Source of the DNA: Martinezella tropici
Lineage (GTDB): Bacteria > Pseudomonadota > Alphaproteobacteria > Rhizobiales > Rhizobiaceae
Direction: 5' to 3'
DNA length: 64,000 nucleotides
Assembly (NCBI RefSeq): GCF_008370325.1
Contig: NZ_VNIP01000006.1
Coordinates: forward strand, 1 to 64,000
The position numbers and the translations under genes are program-made. The notes beneath the pieces are model-generated. The model was given only the letters and a program-made list of their open reading frames with translations. It was not told the DNA's origin and did no database searches. Numbering within the stretch: the stretch's first letter is position 1; the number at the start of each line of letters is the position of its first letter. Positions 43,519 to 52,438 of the stretch are shown here, piece after piece.

Positions 43519-44631
43519 ATGGCACGTATCGAGAAAATTGAACTGCGCATGGTCGATCTGCCGCCGAAGGTGAAGCGGACGGATGCGATCCAGAGCTTCG
43601 TCAGCCAGGAGACTCCGATCGTCACCGTCACCGATAGCGACGGCGCGGTCGGCACGGGCTACAGCTATACGATCGGCACCGGCGGCTCCTCCGTCATGCG
43701 GCTGCTCGCTGATCATCTGGTGCCGCTGCTGATCGGCGCGGATGCCGATTGCATCGAGGCGATCTGGCACAGACTAGAGTTCGCCACCCATGCGACGACC
43801 ATCGGCGCCATCACTGCACTGGCGCTTGCCGCCATCGACACGGCGCTTTGGGACTTGCGGGCCAAGAAGCTGGGCCTGCCGCTCTGGAAGCTTGCCGGCG
43901 GCGCTAGGGATCGCTGCCCGCTCTACACGACAGAGGGCGGCTGGCTGCATATTGAGAAGGAAGCTTTGGTTGAGGATGCCCTGCAGGCGAAGGCCAAGGG
44001 CTTTTCCGGCTCCAAGGTGAAGATCGGCAAGCCGCGCGGCTCCGAGGATTACGACCGACTGGCCGCGATGCGTCTGGCGCTCGGCTCCGGCTTCGAGATC
44101 ATGACCGACTGCAATCAGGGCTTTACCGTCGACGAGGCGATCCGCCGGGCGGCACGCCTCAAGGAGTTGGACCTTGCCTGGATCGAGGAGCCGCTGCCGG
44201 CTGATGATCTTGACGGCCATATTCGGCTGACCCGATCGACGCCGACGCCGATCGCAGTCGGCGAATCCATATACTCGATCCGGCATTTCCGCGAGTATAT
44301 GCAGAAGGGTGCTTGCTCGATCGTGCAGGTCGACGTTGCCCGCATCGGCGGCATCACGCCCTGGCTGAAGGTGGCGCATGTGGCCGAAGCTTTCGACATT
44401 CCCGTCTGCCCGCATTTCCTGATGGAGCTGCATGTCAGCCTCACCTGCGCCGTGCCGAACGGCAGGTATGTCGAATACATCCCGCAACTCGATGACCTCA
44501 CCATCAAGGGCATGGAGATCGTTGACGGCCGGGCGCTGGCGCCCTCCGAGCCCGGCATCGGCATTGCCTGGGACTGGGAAGCGGTGAAGGCGCGCTCGAT
44601 CGGCGAATTCACGTGGGAAATTCACGGCTGA
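43519..44631 (+). CDS. Enolase-superfamily (MR/MLE) sugar-acid dehydratase
   Basis: A 370-residue mandelate racemase/muconate-lactonizing enzyme family protein. The active-site set is complete: KxK base at K166 and K168 (KVKIG), metal ligands D197, E223 and E249, and the D272-H299 dyad (VDVARIGGIT and CPHFLMELHV). This pattern fits acid-sugar dehydratases that convert an aldonate to its 2-keto-3-deoxy form. Given the lactonase and mutarotase, a fuconate- or rhamnonate-like substrate is inferred. A lysine-general-base racemase role cannot be excluded. It follows the ATPase gene by 11 bp. Confidence 0.88.
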   Translation: MARIEKIELRMVDLPPKVKRTDAIQSFVSQETPIVTVTDSDGAVGTGYSYTIGTGGSSVMRLLADHLVPLLIGADADCIEAIWHRLEFATHATTIGAITALALAAIDTALWDLRAKKLGLPLWKLAGGARDRCPLYTTEGGWLHIEKEALVEDALQAKAKGFSGSKVKIGKPRGSEDYDRLAAMRLALGSGFEIMTDCNQGFTVDEAIRRAARLKELDLAWIEEPLPADDLDGHIRLTRSTPTPIAVGESIYSIRHFREYMQKGACSIVQVDVARIGGITPWLKVAHVAEAFDIPVCPHFLMELHVSLTCAVPNGRYVEYIPQLDDLTIKGMEIVDGRALAPSEPGIGIAWDWEAVKARSIGEFTWEIHG

Positions 44632-44644
44632 GGAGGACCTGATC

Positions 44645-44974
44645 ATGCAGCGGATGGGAATGGTGATCGGCCTGGCGCCGGCAAAGGTTGCGGAATACAA
44701 GGCGCTTCATGCGGCCGTCTGGTCCGAGATCCTGGCGCTGATCTCCGAATGCAACATCACCAACTATTCGATCTTCCTGAAAGAGCCGGAAAATCTGCTC
44801 TTCGGCTACTGGGAATATGTAGGCACGGATTTCGAGGCTGATATGGCCAAGATGGCCGCGAGCCCGAAGAACCAGGAATGGTGGTCCTTCTGCATACCCT
44901 GCCAGAAGCCGTTCGAGACCCGCAGGCAAGGCGAGTGGTGGGCCATGATGGAGGAGGTGTTTCATCATGACTGA
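44645..44974 (+). CDS. L-rhamnose mutarotase family protein (RhaM/DUF718)
   Basis: A 109-residue RhaM-type mutarotase, which interconverts sugar anomers. It starts MQRMGMVIGLAPAKVAEYKA. The conserved YKALHAAVWSEILALI holds the active-site histidine, NYSIFLKEPENLLFGYWEY follows, and the C-terminal tryptophan pair is in EWWAMMEEV. It closes the first segment of the operon; downstream come a repeat element and then the oxidoreductase gene. Members of this family act on L-rhamnose or L-fucose, supporting a deoxy-aldose as substrate. Confidence 0.9.
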   Translation: MQRMGMVIGLAPAKVAEYKALHAAVWSEILALISECNITNYSIFLKEPENLLFGYWEYVGTDFEADMAKMAASPKNQEWWSFCIPCQKPFETRRQGEWWAMMEEVFHHD

Positions 44975-45025
44975 CCTCCAACAAGAGCCCCTCATTCCAC
45001 CAGCGAATAGAATATGGAAGGAATA

Positions 45026-45212
45026 CCCCCCTCTGTCAGCTTCGCTGATATCTCCCCCACAAGGGGGGAGATTGGTAACTCGCGGTTATCTCTCGCAATC
45101 AGCAGACATCGAATCTGCTGATAAGACAGCTATTCGTTTCCCGAGGCGGTACGAAACGCTCCCAGCGATCTCCCCCCTTGTGGGGGAGATGTCACGAAGT
45201 GACAGAGGGGGG
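45026..45212. repeat. Inverted-repeat intergenic element, copy 3
   Basis: Same 187-bp structure as the elements at 32511, 35304 and 49935. The left arm is CCCCCTCTGTCAGCTTCGCTG and its inner partner CTCCCCCACAAGGGG (quoted in part); the right arm ends GTGACAGAGGGGGG. It is inserted within the otherwise tight operon, between the mutarotase and oxidoreductase genes. The 339-bp gap 44975-45313 holds nothing else except the hairpin at 45263. Confidence 0.85.
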
Positions 45213-45262
45213 TGCGCACTCTCTGCAAATACCGAAGCTGCTTTCCTTGCACGAGGAGGGAT

Positions 45263-45310
45263 CACCCCACCCCGGCACTACGTGCCGACCCTCCCCTTCG
45301 AGGGGAGGGT
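45263..45310 (+). promoter_or_regulatory. Repeat hairpin covering the oxidoreductase ribosome binding site
   Basis: Two stacked hairpins of a repeat type: GGCAC-TA-CGTGCC (about 45274-45286) and ACCCTCCCC-TTCGA-GGGGAGGGT (45288-45310). The second is a perfect 9-bp stem. The only purine-rich ribosome binding site for the ATG at 45314 is the GGGGAGGG of its 3' arm, so translation initiation should be hindered unless the hairpin is opened. Confidence 0.65.
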
Positions 45311-45313
45311 AAG

Positions 45314-46387
45314 ATGAGCTTCGATCCTCAATCTCTTCGCCAATGGTGGCCGAAGCCTTCGAATCCTCGCCCGATCGTGATCTTCGGTGCCGGCAGCATC
45401 GTCGGTGATGCCCATCTGCCGGCTTATAGGCAAGCCGGTTTTCCCGTTGCGGGCCTTTATGATCCAAATGCCGAGAAAGCGGCGGCGCTGGCTGCGCAAT
45501 GGGGCATTCGAGCTTTCACCTCCGAGGCAGAGGCGCTTGCCGTAGAAGGCGCGATCTTCGATCTGGCGACGCCACCAGCGGCGCATGCGGCGATCCTTTC
45601 GAAATTGCCGCGTGGCTCCTTCGTGCTGATTCAGAAGCCGATGGGCAGCGATCTTGCCGGCGCCTCGGAAATTCTGCGTGTCTGCCGCGAGCGCGACATC
45701 AAGGCGGCCGTCAATTTCCAGCTTCGGTTCGCGCCGATGATGCTGGCGCTCTATGATGCGGTGAACAAGGGCTATCTCGGCGAGGTCGTCGACTTCGACG
45801 CGTGGCTCGCGCTTGCGACGCCGTGGGGGCTCTGGCCGTTCCTGAAAGGGCTGCCGCGGATCGAGATCGCCATGCACTCAATCCACTATCTCGATTTCAT
45901 TCGCGGGCTGCTCGGCAATCCTCAAGGGATCCACGCCAAGACCATCGGCCATCCCAACCACGATGTCGCGCAGACGCGGACGGCGGCGATCCTCGACTAT
46001 GGCGACAAGATCCGCTGCGTGCTTTCGGTCAATCACGACCATGATTTCGGCCGCAAGTTCCAGGCCTGCGAGTTTCGCATCGCCGGCACCAAGGGCGCGG
46101 CCTATGTGAAGCTCGGCGTCAATCTCGACTATCCGCGCGGCGAGCCGGACGAGCTCTGGATCCACCCCGAGGGCGGCGGCGATTGGGTGGAGGTGAAGCT
46201 GGAGGGCGCCTGGTTCCCGGATGCTTTCGTCAACCGCATGGCCAACCTGCAGCGCTTCGCGTCCGGCGAGGATCGGGAGCTGATCGGTTCGGTCGAGGAT
46301 GCCTGGCAGACCATGGCCCTCGTCGAAGCCGCCTATCAATCGAGCGCCGCGCCGGCGACGCTGATCGCAGAACTTCCAAAGGCTTGA
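45314..46387 (+). CDS. Gfo/Idh/MocA family oxidoreductase
   Basis: A 357-residue NAD(P)-dependent oxidoreductase. The Rossmann motif is FGAGSIVGDAHLPAYRQAG, and FDLATPPAAHAAI follows. The usual EKP motif is QKP here (VLIQKPMGSD). The second-domain histidine pair is in MHSIHYLDFIRG. Members dehydrogenate sugars, inositols or aldonolactones. It could carry out the first oxidation of the imported sugar to a lactone. The ATG at 45314 is set by the GGGGAGGG sequence upstream. It is followed after 3 bp by the second MaoC gene. Confidence 0.87.
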   Translation: MSFDPQSLRQWWPKPSNPRPIVIFGAGSIVGDAHLPAYRQAGFPVAGLYDPNAEKAAALAAQWGIRAFTSEAEALAVEGAIFDLATPPAAHAAILSKLPRGSFVLIQKPMGSDLAGASEILRVCRERDIKAAVNFQLRFAPMMLALYDAVNKGYLGEVVDFDAWLALATPWGLWPFLKGLPRIEIAMHSIHYLDFIRGLLGNPQGIHAKTIGHPNHDVAQTRTAAILDYGDKIRCVLSVNHDHDFGRKFQACEFRIAGTKGAAYVKLGVNLDYPRGEPDELWIHPEGGGDWVEVKLEGAWFPDAFVNRMANLQRFASGEDRELIGSVEDAWQTMALVEAAYQSSAAPATLIAELPKA

Positions 46388-46390
46388 GGA

Positions 46391-46852
46391 ATGGCAGAGC
46401 AAACCATCTATTTCGAAGACTATGAACTCGGCCATGTCAGGGTGACCACGGGACGGACGATCACCGAGACGGATTTCGTTGTTCATGCCGGCCATACCGG
46501 CGATTTCTTCCCGCATCACATGGATGCGGAATTCGCCAAGACCTTGCCCGGCGGCCAGCGCATCGCGCATGGCACGATGATCTTTGCGATCGGCGTCGGT
46601 CTCACGGCCTCGCTCATCAATCCCGTCGCCTTTTCCTACGGCTACGATCGGCTGCGCTTCGTCCGTCCGGTGCATATCGGCGATACGATCCGCACCCGCG
46701 TCACCATTTCGGCGAAAGAAGACGATCTGAAGCGGCCGGCGGCCGGCCGCGTGGTCGAACGCTGCGAGGTGCTGAACCAGCGCGACGAAGTCGTGCTCGC
46801 CGCCGATCACATCCTGGTCGTCGAGCGCAAGACCGGTGCGGAGACGGCATGA
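46391..46852 (+). CDS. MaoC family dehydratase/hydratase
   Basis: A 153-residue MaoC-type hot-dog protein with an intact hydratase motif: [15 protein letters not shown] matches G-D-x-x-P-x-H-x-D with catalytic aspartate and histidine. [18 protein letters not shown] and [18 protein letters not shown] complete the fold. Such enzymes add or remove water at the 2,3-position of acyl-CoA thioesters. It is flanked by the oxidoreductase (3-bp gap) and the binding-protein-like gene (ATGA overlap). Its presence in a sugar-acid locus, together with a CoA-transferase, suggests a CoA-linked step. Confidence 0.88.
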   Translation: MAEQTIYFEDYELGHVRVTTGRTITETDFVVHAGHTGDFFPHHMDAEFAKTLPGGQRIAHGTMIFAIGVGLTASLINPVAFSYGYDRLRFVRPVHIGDTIRTRVTISAKEDDLKRPAAGRVVERCEVLNQRDEVVLAADHILVVERKTGAETA

Positions 46853-47982
46853 TGGTGAAGCTTAAGGGGATGACCTGGTCGCATCCGCGCGGCTACGATC
46901 CAATGCTCGCCTGCTCCAAAGAGTGGCTGGAAAAGACCGGTGTCGAGATCAGCTGGGACAAGCGCTCGCTGCAGGATTTCGAGACCTTTCCGGTGGAGGA
47001 ACTTGCCGCCCAATACGACCTTATCGTCATCGATCATCCGCATGTCGGCCAGATCACGCGCGAGAATTGCCTGCTGCCGCTCGACGATGCAGCCCATGCG
47101 GAGGAAATCGCCGCGATCACAGCCGGCACCGTCGGGCGGTCCTATCCGAGTTACACTTGGCAGGGCCGCCAGTGGGCCTTCCCGCTCGACGCGGCGACGC
47201 AGGTGCAGGCTTACCGGCCGGACCGTCTGAATTCGCCGGTCAAGGATCTCGCCGAATTCGTGACGCTCGTCAAGGAAGGCAAGGCGATCCTGCCGATGCG
47301 GCCGCCGCATTCGCTGATGACCTTCATCACGCTTGCTGCCCATCTCGGCACGCCCTGCAACATCGAGGGGCCGGATTTCATTGCGAAAGCCGATGGCGAA
47401 GCGGCGCTTGACTGGATGGCACGGATCGTCGCCGGAATGGATGTCCGCTGCTATGAGATGGACCCGATCGCGGTGTTCGACCTGATGGGGCAGGTCGACA
47501 GCCCCTATGTGGCGTCGCCCTTCATCTACGGTTACGTCAATTATTCCTTTGCGGGCTTCAGGCCGGCACGGATAGCCTTTGCGGATATGCCCGTCATCGA
47601 CAGCCGCGCGCCGAACGGCTCGGCGCTTGGCGGTACGGGCATTGCCGTATCGGCGCGCACGCAAGCCCCGGAGGAGGCGAAGGCTTTCGCGCGCTGGATC
47701 GCGGGTGGGCCGGTGCAGGCTGGCATTTATGCAAGCGGGAACGGCCAGCCGGGTCATGCCGACGCCTGGGTCAGCGATGCGGTCAATGCGCCGGCGCTCG
47801 ATTTTTACCGCAGTACGCGGGCGACGCTAGAGGGCGCCTATGTGCGGCCGCGGCATGACGGCTACATGGCGTTTCAAAGCGATGTATCCGAGGTGATTAG
47901 CGATGGACTGCGAACCGGTGAACAACATACAGTCCTCATCGACAAGCTGAACCGCCGCTTCGCGCAGTCCTTCGAAGCTTAG
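46849..47982 (+). CDS. Solute-binding-protein-like protein without signal peptide
   Basis: A 377-residue protein with the overall layout of a type-I extracellular solute-binding protein (SBP_bac_1), for example [35 protein letters not shown] and [19 protein letters not shown]. The N-terminus [18 protein letters not shown] goes straight into the first strand, with no hydrophobic signal. The ATGA overlap with the maoC stop makes a missed upstream signal unlikely. It is therefore predicted to stay in the cytoplasm. I recall similar signal-less proteins near CaiB and MaoC genes in other bacteria, but cannot verify that here. Possible roles are ligand sensor, chaperone of an intermediate, or an enzyme on the same fold. 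Confidence 0.75.
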   Translation: MMVKLKGMTWSHPRGYDPMLACSKEWLEKTGVEISWDKRSLQDFETFPVEELAAQYDLIVIDHPHVGQITRENCLLPLDDAAHAEEIAAITAGTVGRSYPSYTWQGRQWAFPLDAATQVQAYRPDRLNSPVKDLAEFVTLVKEGKAILPMRPPHSLMTFITLAAHLGTPCNIEGPDFIAKADGEAALDWMARIVAGMDVRCYEMDPIAVFDLMGQVDSPYVASPFIYGYVNYSFAGFRPARIAFADMPVIDSRAPNGSALGGTGIAVSARTQAPEEAKAFARWIAGGPVQAGIYASGNGQPGHADAWVSDAVNAPALDFYRSTRATLEGAYVRPRHDGYMAFQSDVSEVISDGLRTGEQHTVLIDKLNRRFAQSFEA

Positions 47983-48089
47983 CGAGAGGCTGTGCCAACT
48001 GATTGTTATTGCATGATCTTATCGGCGGTGCCGGCCCCGCAGCCGGCGGAGTGGATGAGGTCATGGTCCCCGAGGAAAGGATCAGGATT

Positions 48090-48821
48090 ATGGGTCACGG
48101 ATTGGAAGGCAAGAAGGTCGTCATCACGGCGGCGGGGCAGGGTATCGGCCGGGCATCGGCGGAGCGCTTCATCTCGCTTGGCGCGCATGTCTATGCCACC
48201 GACATCAACGAGCAGACGCTCTCGACGCTGGAAGGCGCCAGCAAGCATGTGCTCAACGTGCTCGACAGCGCCGCCGTCAAGGCTTTATCGGAAGAGGTTG
48301 GCCCGATCGACGTGCTCTTCAACTGCGCCGGTTTCGTGCATGCCGGCACCATCCTCGACTGCGACGAGAAGGATTGGGATTTCTCCTTCAACCTCAATGC
48401 CAAGGCGATGTACACGACCTGCCGCACTTTCCTGCCCGGCATGCTGGAAAAGGGCAAGGGCTCGATCGTCAACATGGCTTCGGTCGCCTCCAGCGTGAAG
48501 GGCGTGCCCAACCGCTTTGCCTATTGCGCCTCGAAGGCTGCCGTCATCGGGCTTACCAAGTCGATCGCCGCCGATTTCGTTTCTAAGGGCATCCGCGCCA
48601 ACGCGATTTGCCCCGGCACGGTCGATAGCCCCTCACTGCATGAGCGGCTGCGGGCAACCGGCGACTACGACAAGGCGATGAAGGACTTCATCGCCCGCCA
48701 GCCGATGGGCCGCATCGCGACCGCCGAAGAGATCGCCGCGCTGGTGACCTATCTGGCCGGTGATGAAGCGGGCTTCACGACCGGCCAGACTCACGTCGTC
48801 GACGGCGGATGGACCGGCTGA
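48090..48821 (+). CDS. SDR dehydrogenase, 2-keto-3-deoxy-L-fuconate dehydrogenase-like
   Basis: A 243-residue short-chain dehydrogenase. The nucleotide motif is ITAAGQGIGRA, NCAGFVHAGTILDCDEKDWD follows, and the catalytic S and Y-x3-K lie in NMASVASSVKG and YCASKAAVIGL. The C-terminus is CPGTVDSPSL and VVDGGWTG. The pattern is strikingly like the BDH2/DHRS6 group, whose bacterial members include 2-keto-3-deoxy-L-fuconate dehydrogenase. It would oxidise the dehydratase product at C4. The ATG at 48090 follows GAGGAAAGG; the longer frame from 48003 is unlikely. It is the last gene of the operon, followed by a terminator. Confidence 0.88.
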   Translation: MGHGLEGKKVVITAAGQGIGRASAERFISLGAHVYATDINEQTLSTLEGASKHVLNVLDSAAVKALSEEVGPIDVLFNCAGFVHAGTILDCDEKDWDFSFNLNAKAMYTTCRTFLPGMLEKGKGSIVNMASVASSVKGVPNRFAYCASKAAVIGLTKSIAADFVSKGIRANAICPGTVDSPSLHERLRATGDYDKAMKDFIARQPMGRIATAEEIAALVTYLAGDEAGFTTGQTHVVDGGWTG

Positions 48822-48839
48822 GGCTCTATTTTCGCAATT

Positions 48840-48868
48840 GGGGGCTTCGTGTTGCGAGGCCTCCTTTT
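48840..48868 (+). terminator. Rho-independent terminator after the SDR gene
   Basis: A 10-bp stem, GGGGGCTTCG with CGAGGCCTCC (two G-U pairs), a 5-nt loop and TTTT. It ends the rightward catabolic operon. Confidence 0.8.
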
Positions 48869-48927
48869 ATTTGCCACTCTCGTTTGCAAATCGGTTTGTA
48901 ATGGCGATTTGCGATCAGGAGAGCGGC

Positions 48928-49602
48928 ATGGATGCGAACGAACTTATGCATCGTTCCAGAGGTCTCGTGCTGTGGCGCAAGCACCATGTCATCCTGATTT
49001 CCGTGCTTGCCGGTATTGCTGTCTTCCTGCTTCTGACATCGCGTGATCTCAATGCCGGCAACCTGCTGATCGCCTGGGATACGACCGCCGTCGTCTTCAT
49101 CGCCTACAGCCTCTATCGGATGTTGACGGCCAATGCGCTTCGCATCCGAAAGCGTTCGGCCGACCTCGATTTCTCGGATGGCTTGCTGCTGTTCCTGTCG
49201 ATCGCAGCGGCAGTCGCCAGTATCGGCGGCATTGCGCTCGATCTCATCGGCATCAAGGACGCCTCGCCCCAAGTCGCCTTCTTCCGCGTGATGACGGCGA
49301 TCGTGACGATCCTGATTTCATGGACATTCCTGCACACGCTGTTCACGATCCACTATGCGCACAAATTCTACAACACTGCGGGCAAGGGACAGGGGCTCAA
49401 ATTCGCCGAGCCCGTGGAAGAGCCGATCTATTGGGATTTCCTCTATTTCTCCTTCACCATCGGCGTTGCCGCGCAGACGGCCGATATCGGCGTTTCCACG
49501 GTCGGCATGCGTAAGCTGGTACTTCTGCACGCCATCCTGTCGTTCCTGTTCAACACGACCATCCTGGCGCTTGCGATAAATGTCGGGGCGAGCCTGATTT
49601 AG
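48928..49602 (+). CDS. DUF1345 membrane protein
   Basis: A 224-residue inner-membrane protein of the DUF1345 family, with about five transmembrane helices (about residues 20-38, 43-62, 82-103, 112-140, 195-220). It has the family block YWDFLYFSFTIGVAAQTADI. The function is unknown. AGGAG about 7 bases before the ATG at 48928 supports this start over 48901 and 48760. The gene is convergent with DUF1328; GGGGCG-AGCCT/AGGCC-CGCCCC at 49585-49611 forms a hairpin over the stop codon. Confidence 0.85.
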   Translation: MDANELMHRSRGLVLWRKHHVILISVLAGIAVFLLLTSRDLNAGNLLIAWDTTAVVFIAYSLYRMLTANALRIRKRSADLDFSDGLLLFLSIAAAVASIGGIALDLIGIKDASPQVAFFRVMTAIVTILISWTFLHTLFTIHYAHKFYNTAGKGQGLKFAEPVEEPIYWDFLYFSFTIGVAAQTADIGVSTVGMRKLVLLHAILSFLFNTTILALAINVGASLI

Positions 49603-49634
49603 GCCCGCCCCGAAGGTTATGATGGCCGATATCG

Positions 49635-49808
49635 TCAGACGACGGCGTTGCCGGCCATGACGGCCAGGATCAGGAACACCAGGAAGATGATCAGGAAGAT
49701 GGCGAAGAGAACGCGCGCAATGGTTGCGGTTGCCGCCGATACTCCCGAAAAGCCGAAAAAGCCGCTGATCAGCGAAATCACAAAGAAAATGAGAGCCCAT
49801 TTCAGCAT
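49635..49808 (-). CDS. DUF1328 small membrane protein
   Basis: A 57-residue DUF1328 (YtjA-like) protein. Two transmembrane helices (about residues 4-22 and 30-52) flank the family signature [19 protein letters not shown]. The role is unknown; homologues are often induced by stress. The ATG at 49808 has AGGAG upstream; the longer open frame to 50075 runs through the adjacent repeat element and is rejected. Upstream lies the repeat at 49935. Confidence 0.85.
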   Translation of the reverse strand: MLKWALIFFVISLISGFFGFSGVSAATATIARVLFAIFLIIFLVFLILAVMAGNAVV

Positions 49809-49934
49809 TAGCAATCTCCTCTGCGTTGTACCTCTTAAAGACGCGGGAGGAGGGTGAATTGTTCCGAAGGCGTTTTGGTTATGACGGGTTGTCGGTTTTG
49901 GTGGATGGTGCGGAACGCGCGGAGAGTGTGGATA

Positions 49935-50120
49935 CCCCCCTCTGTCACTTCGTGACATCTCCCCCACAAGGGGGGAGATTGGTAACCCGCAGCGACTACT
50001 AGCATCTAAATCAGTATCGTATCTGCTGAAGCTAAGGCCATTGCTTTTACAGAGCGGGCGGCATACTCCCAACAATCTCCCCCCTTGTGGGGGAGATGTC
50101 CCGATAGGGACAGAGGGGGG
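49935..50120. repeat. Inverted-repeat intergenic element, copy 4
   Basis: A 186-bp copy of the element found at 32511, 35304 and 45026. The left arm starts CCCCCCTCTGTCACTTCGTG and the right arm ends GGGACAGAGGGGGG. It lies in the 373-bp gap between the end of the putrescine operon and the DUF1328 gene. The remaining sequence shows no gene. Confidence 0.85.
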
Positions 50121-50181
50121 TACAGCGGTGCGACAAACTCACGAAATCTAGTCTGAGCGAATGCCTTACCCCCGCCCCCCC

Positions 50182-51609
50182 TCAGCCATGATTGATCATC
50201 ACATGCCGTACCGCGGTATAATCTTCGATAGCGTAGACTGACATATCCTTGCCGTAGCCGGATTGCTTGAGCCCGCCATGCGGCATTTCGTTGACCAGCA
50301 TGAAATGGGTGTTGATCCAGGTGCAGCCATATTGCAGCCGGGCAGCGGTTTGCATGCCACGGCTGATGTCCTTGGTCCAGACCGAGGAGGCAAGCCCGTA
50401 GTCGCTGTCGTTGGCCCAGGTCACGGCATCGTCGGCGTTGGTGAAGCGCGTCACCGAGACGACGGGGCCGAAGACCTCGCGGCGGACGATCTCGTCGTCC
50501 TGCGTGGCGCCCGCAACGATGGTCGGGGCATAGAAGAAGCCGCGTTCGCCGGAGATCTTGCCGCCGGTGGTGATCTCCATGTGCTTGTGTTCGGCTGCCC
50601 GGGTGACGAAGCTTTCGACGCGGTCGCGCTGGCGCTTGGAGATCAGCGGGCCGATCTCGTTCTCCGTATCGTCGGCGAGGTTGAACTTGATGCTGGAGAC
50701 GGCGGAGGTCAGGTCGGCGACGAAATTGTCATAGACCTTGGCGTCGGCATAGATGCGGCAGGCGGCGGTGCAGTCCTGGCCGGCATTGTAATAGCCGAAG
50801 GTCCTGATGCCGGCGACGACGGCGTCGATATCGGCGTCGTCGAAGACGATGACGGGCGCCTTGCCGCCGAGCTCGAGATGCGTGCGCTTCACCGTCTTGG
50901 CGGCGGCCTGAAGCACCTTCTTGCCGGTGGCGACGTCGCCGGTGATGGAGACCATGCTGATCTTTGGATGGTTGATCAGCGCATTGCCGACGCTTTCGCC
51001 ACGTCCGAGAATGACGTTGACGACGCCCTCGGGAAGGATCTCCGAAAGCAGCTTCGCCATCTTCAGCGCCGTCAGCGGCGTCTGTTCGGAGGGCTTGAAG
51101 ACGACTGTGTTGCCGCCGGCAATGGCTGGTGCCAGCTTCCAGGCCATCATCATCAGCGGATAGTTCCACGGCGCGATCGAACCCACGATGCCGATCGGGT
51201 CGCGGCGGATCATCGAGGTGTGGCCCGGCAGGTATTCGCCGGCGACCGGGCCATGCAGGTTGCGGACCGCGCCAGCAAAGAAGCGGTAGCAATCGACGAT
51301 TGCCGGGATTTCGTCATTGAGCACGGCGTTGATCGGCTTGCCGCAGTTCAGCGCCTCAAGCGTTGCGAAACCTTCGGCTTCTTTCTCGATGGCGTCGGCG
51401 ATCTTGAGGAGATAGACCGAACGCTGGCTCGGTGTCGTCTGTGACCAGCTCGTGAAGGCCTTTTCCGCGGCGTCGACGGCGGCATCGATCTGGCCGAGTG
51501 ACGCCTCAGGCAGGTTGAGCACCGTTTCGCCCGTCTTCGGGTTCAGCACGCGCTCTTCCGTTTCCGTGCCGGCCTCGAAGCGGGAGCCGATCAGCATCTG
51601 GGTATCCAT
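50182..51609 (-). CDS. patD: Gamma-aminobutyraldehyde dehydrogenase
   Basis: A 475-residue NAD-dependent aldehyde dehydrogenase, expected to oxidise 4-aminobutyraldehyde from putrescine to GABA. Substrate-anchor and catalytic motifs are [20 protein letters not shown], the general-base glutamate in [12 protein letters not shown] and the nucleophilic cysteine in [14 protein letters not shown]. The C-terminus has [18 protein letters not shown]. The ATG at 51609 follows GGGAGAGAA. It is the last gene of the leftward potD-A-B-C operon, which supports the polyamine assignment. Confidence 0.9.
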   Translation of the reverse strand: MDTQMLIGSRFEAGTETEERVLNPKTGETVLNLPEASLGQIDAAVDAAEKAFTSWSQTTPSQRSVYLLKIADAIEKEAEGFATLEALNCGKPINAVLNDEIPAIVDCYRFFAGAVRNLHGPVAGEYLPGHTSMIRRDPIGIVGSIAPWNYPLMMMAWKLAPAIAGGNTVVFKPSEQTPLTALKMAKLLSEILPEGVVNVILGRGESVGNALINHPKISMVSITGDVATGKKVLQAAAKTVKRTHLELGGKAPVIVFDDADIDAVVAGIRTFGYYNAGQDCTAACRIYADAKVYDNFVADLTSAVSSIKFNLADDTENEIGPLISKRQRDRVESFVTRAAEHKHMEITTGGKISGERGFFYAPTIVAGATQDDEIVRREVFGPVVSVTRFTNADDAVTWANDSDYGLASSVWTKDISRGMQTAARLQYGCTWINTHFMLVNEMPHGGLKQSGYGKDMSVYAIEDYTAVRHVMINHG

Positions 51610-51622
51610 TATTCTCTCCCTT

Positions 51623-52438
51623 TCATTTGCCGCCGCCGGCGATCTGGTCGCCGTCGCGGGTAAGATAGTAGGCTGCCAGGATCGGCAGGAAGGTGACAAG
51701 CACGACGACCATGGCGACGACGTTGGTCACCGGTCGCTGGCGCGGGCGGATCAATTCCTCCAGCATCCAGATCGGCAAGGTCATCTGCTGGCCGCCGGTG
51801 AAGGTGGTCACGATGACTTCATCGAAGGAGAGCGCGAAGGCAAGCATGCCGCCGGCAAGCAGCGCCGTGCCGATATTCGGCAGGACGACATGGCGGAAGG
51901 TCTGGAAGCCATCGGCGCCAAGATCCATCGACGCCTCCATCAGCGAGCCGGATGTACGGCGGAAACGGGCGACGGCATTGTTGTAAACGACGACGACGCA
52001 GAAGGTGGCATGGCCAAGAACGATCGTCCAGACCGAGAAGGGGATATCGAACAGGCTGAAGGCGGAGCGCAGCGCAATGCCGGTGATGATACCGGGTAGC
52101 GCGATCGGCAGGATGACAAGCAGCGAGATCGCCTCGCGGCCGAAGAATTTCGTCTGGCTGACGGCGGCGGCGCAGAGAGTGCCGAGCAGCAGGGCGATCG
52201 CGGTTGCGATGGTCGCGACCTGCACCGACAGCGCCAGCGCCGACCAGACATCGGGCCTGTTCCAGGCGATGCCGAACCATTGCAGCGTGAGGCCTGGTGG
52301 CGGCCATTGATAGCTCTTTTCCTCCGTCGTGAAGGCATAGACGAAGATCAAGAGGATGGGCAGATGCAGGAAGAGCAGGCCGCCTGCCGCCGCGAGCTTT
52401 AAGGAGAAGGAGGCGCGTTGGCCACGATCAGAGCGCAT
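51623..52438 (-). CDS. potC: Putrescine/spermidine ABC transporter permease
   Basis: A 271-residue permease of the PotC/PotI type with six helices, the first at about residues 13-36 ([20 protein letters not shown]). The family loop is [20 protein letters not shown]. It starts 11 bp inside the end of potB and is followed after 13 bp by the dehydrogenase gene. Confidence 0.9.
   Translation of the reverse strand: MRSDRGQRASFSLKLAAAGGLLFLHLPILLIFVYAFTTEEKSYQWPPPGLTLQWFGIAWNRPDVWSALALSVQVATIATAIALLLGTLCAAAVSQTKFFGREAISLLVILPIALPGIITGIALRSAFSLFDIPFSVWTIVLGHATFCVVVVYNNAVARFRRTSGSLMEASMDLGADGFQTFRHVVLPNIGTALLAGGMLAFALSFDEVIVTTFTGGQQMTLPIWMLEELIRPRQRPVTNVVAMVVVLVTFLPILAAYYLTRDGDQIAGGGK

Noticed and set aside
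49809..50075. N-terminal extension of the DUF1328 gene
   Set aside because: The added residues are translated repeat sequence. The family start at 49808 has its own AGGAG ribosome binding site.
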